A stretch of 6,629 bases of DNA, from assembly GCA_945827465.1 (NCBI GenBank), contig CALZOH010000180.1:1-6629 (forward strand), read 5' to 3'. This stretch comes from an uncultured Prevotellaceae bacterium. GTDB taxonomy: Bacteria; Bacteroidota; Bacteroidia; Bacteroidales; Bacteroidaceae. The translations under genes were made by a program, and so were the position numbers. Positions 6,546 through 6,629 of this stretch are shown piece after piece. The notes below the pieces were generated by a model. That model was not told the origin of the DNA. It ran no database searches and saw only the letters and a list, made by a program, of their open reading frames with translations. Position 1 is the first letter of the stretch, and each line of letters begins with the position of its first letter.

Positions 6546-6570
6546 ATGTGCTTTTCTATTTTGTGCTTTT
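6541..6570. promoter_or_regulatory. Overlapping direct and inverted repeats at the -33 box (candidate operator)
   Basis: TGTGCTTTT occurs twice, at 6547-6555 and 6562-6570, spaced 15 bp start to start. In the same stretch ACAAAAT (6541-6547) is the exact inverse of ATTTTGT (6558-6564), separated by 10 bp. The left arm contains the -33 TTTG of the operon promoter. A protein bound here would be placed to control parAB-mltD-spoT transcription; autorepression by Par proteins is known in other systems, but nothing in the sequence names the binder. AT-rich upstream DNA can make such repeats by chance. Confidence 0.35.
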
Positions 6571-6581
6571 TTACCACGGCT

Positions 6582-6597
6582 CTTTCATTTAAGAAAG
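6582..6597. other. Small hairpin in the region upstream of parA
   Basis: CTTTC (6582-6586) and GAAAG (6593-6597) form a 5-bp stem around a 6-nt loop, and flanking GG/CC bases (6578-6579, 6598-6599) could extend it across a two-base bulge. No T tract follows on either strand within the window, so I do not call it a terminator. The rest of 6571-6629 shows no gene or clear promoter; a neighbouring gene may begin or end beyond the right edge. Confidence 0.25.
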
Positions 6598-6629
6598 CCT
6601 CCCACTTTCAAAGATGTTGTTATTTTATA

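Overview
The window looks like a chromosomal segment from a member of the Bacteroidota, most likely a Prevotella-like Bacteroidales. Three things point there. The upstream promoter matches the Bacteroidota primary sigma consensus (TTTG, 19 bp, TAnnTTTG). The starts lack usable Shine-Dalgarno sequences. The gene set ParA, ParB, DUF5683 protein, MltD-type transglycosylase and long RSH protein is one I associate with this group. The genus is inferred from style, not from a search.

Layout: all five confident genes lie on the minus strand and read from right to left. The order is parA (5719-6486), parB (4829-5719), a DUF5683 membrane protein (4098-4832), a LysM-bearing MltD-like lytic transglycosylase (2818-4083) and a full-length RelA/SpoT homologue (529-2796). 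parA/parB overlap by 1 nt and parB/DUF5683 by 4 nt. The next gaps are 14 and 21 nt, so the set is very probably one operon driven by the promoter at 6515-6545. Base composition rises along the operon, from AT-rich parAB to a distinctly GC-richer RSH gene.

Right edge (6487-6629): promoter, a short leader, overlapping direct and inverted repeats across the -33 box, and a small hairpin farther upstream. No gene is visible there.

Left part (1-528): no confident gene. It holds two copies of a 23-bp repeat at the extreme left, a plus-strand promoter-like motif (103-134), a 29-codon ORF behind it, a strong hairpin, and a 77-codon plus-strand open frame whose translation looks like the end of a membrane protein but has no ATG near its start. 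This could be a decayed gene, an unannotated small gene or RNA, or chance.

How the genes work together: ParA/ParB handle origin segregation. MltD cuts peptidoglycan in the envelope. The DUF5683 protein is an envelope protein of unknown job. The RSH enzyme sets (p)ppGpp levels. The operon therefore joins chromosome partition, wall remodelling and the stringent response. I found no clearly new system; the most open questions are the 1-528 region and the possible operator on the operon promoter.
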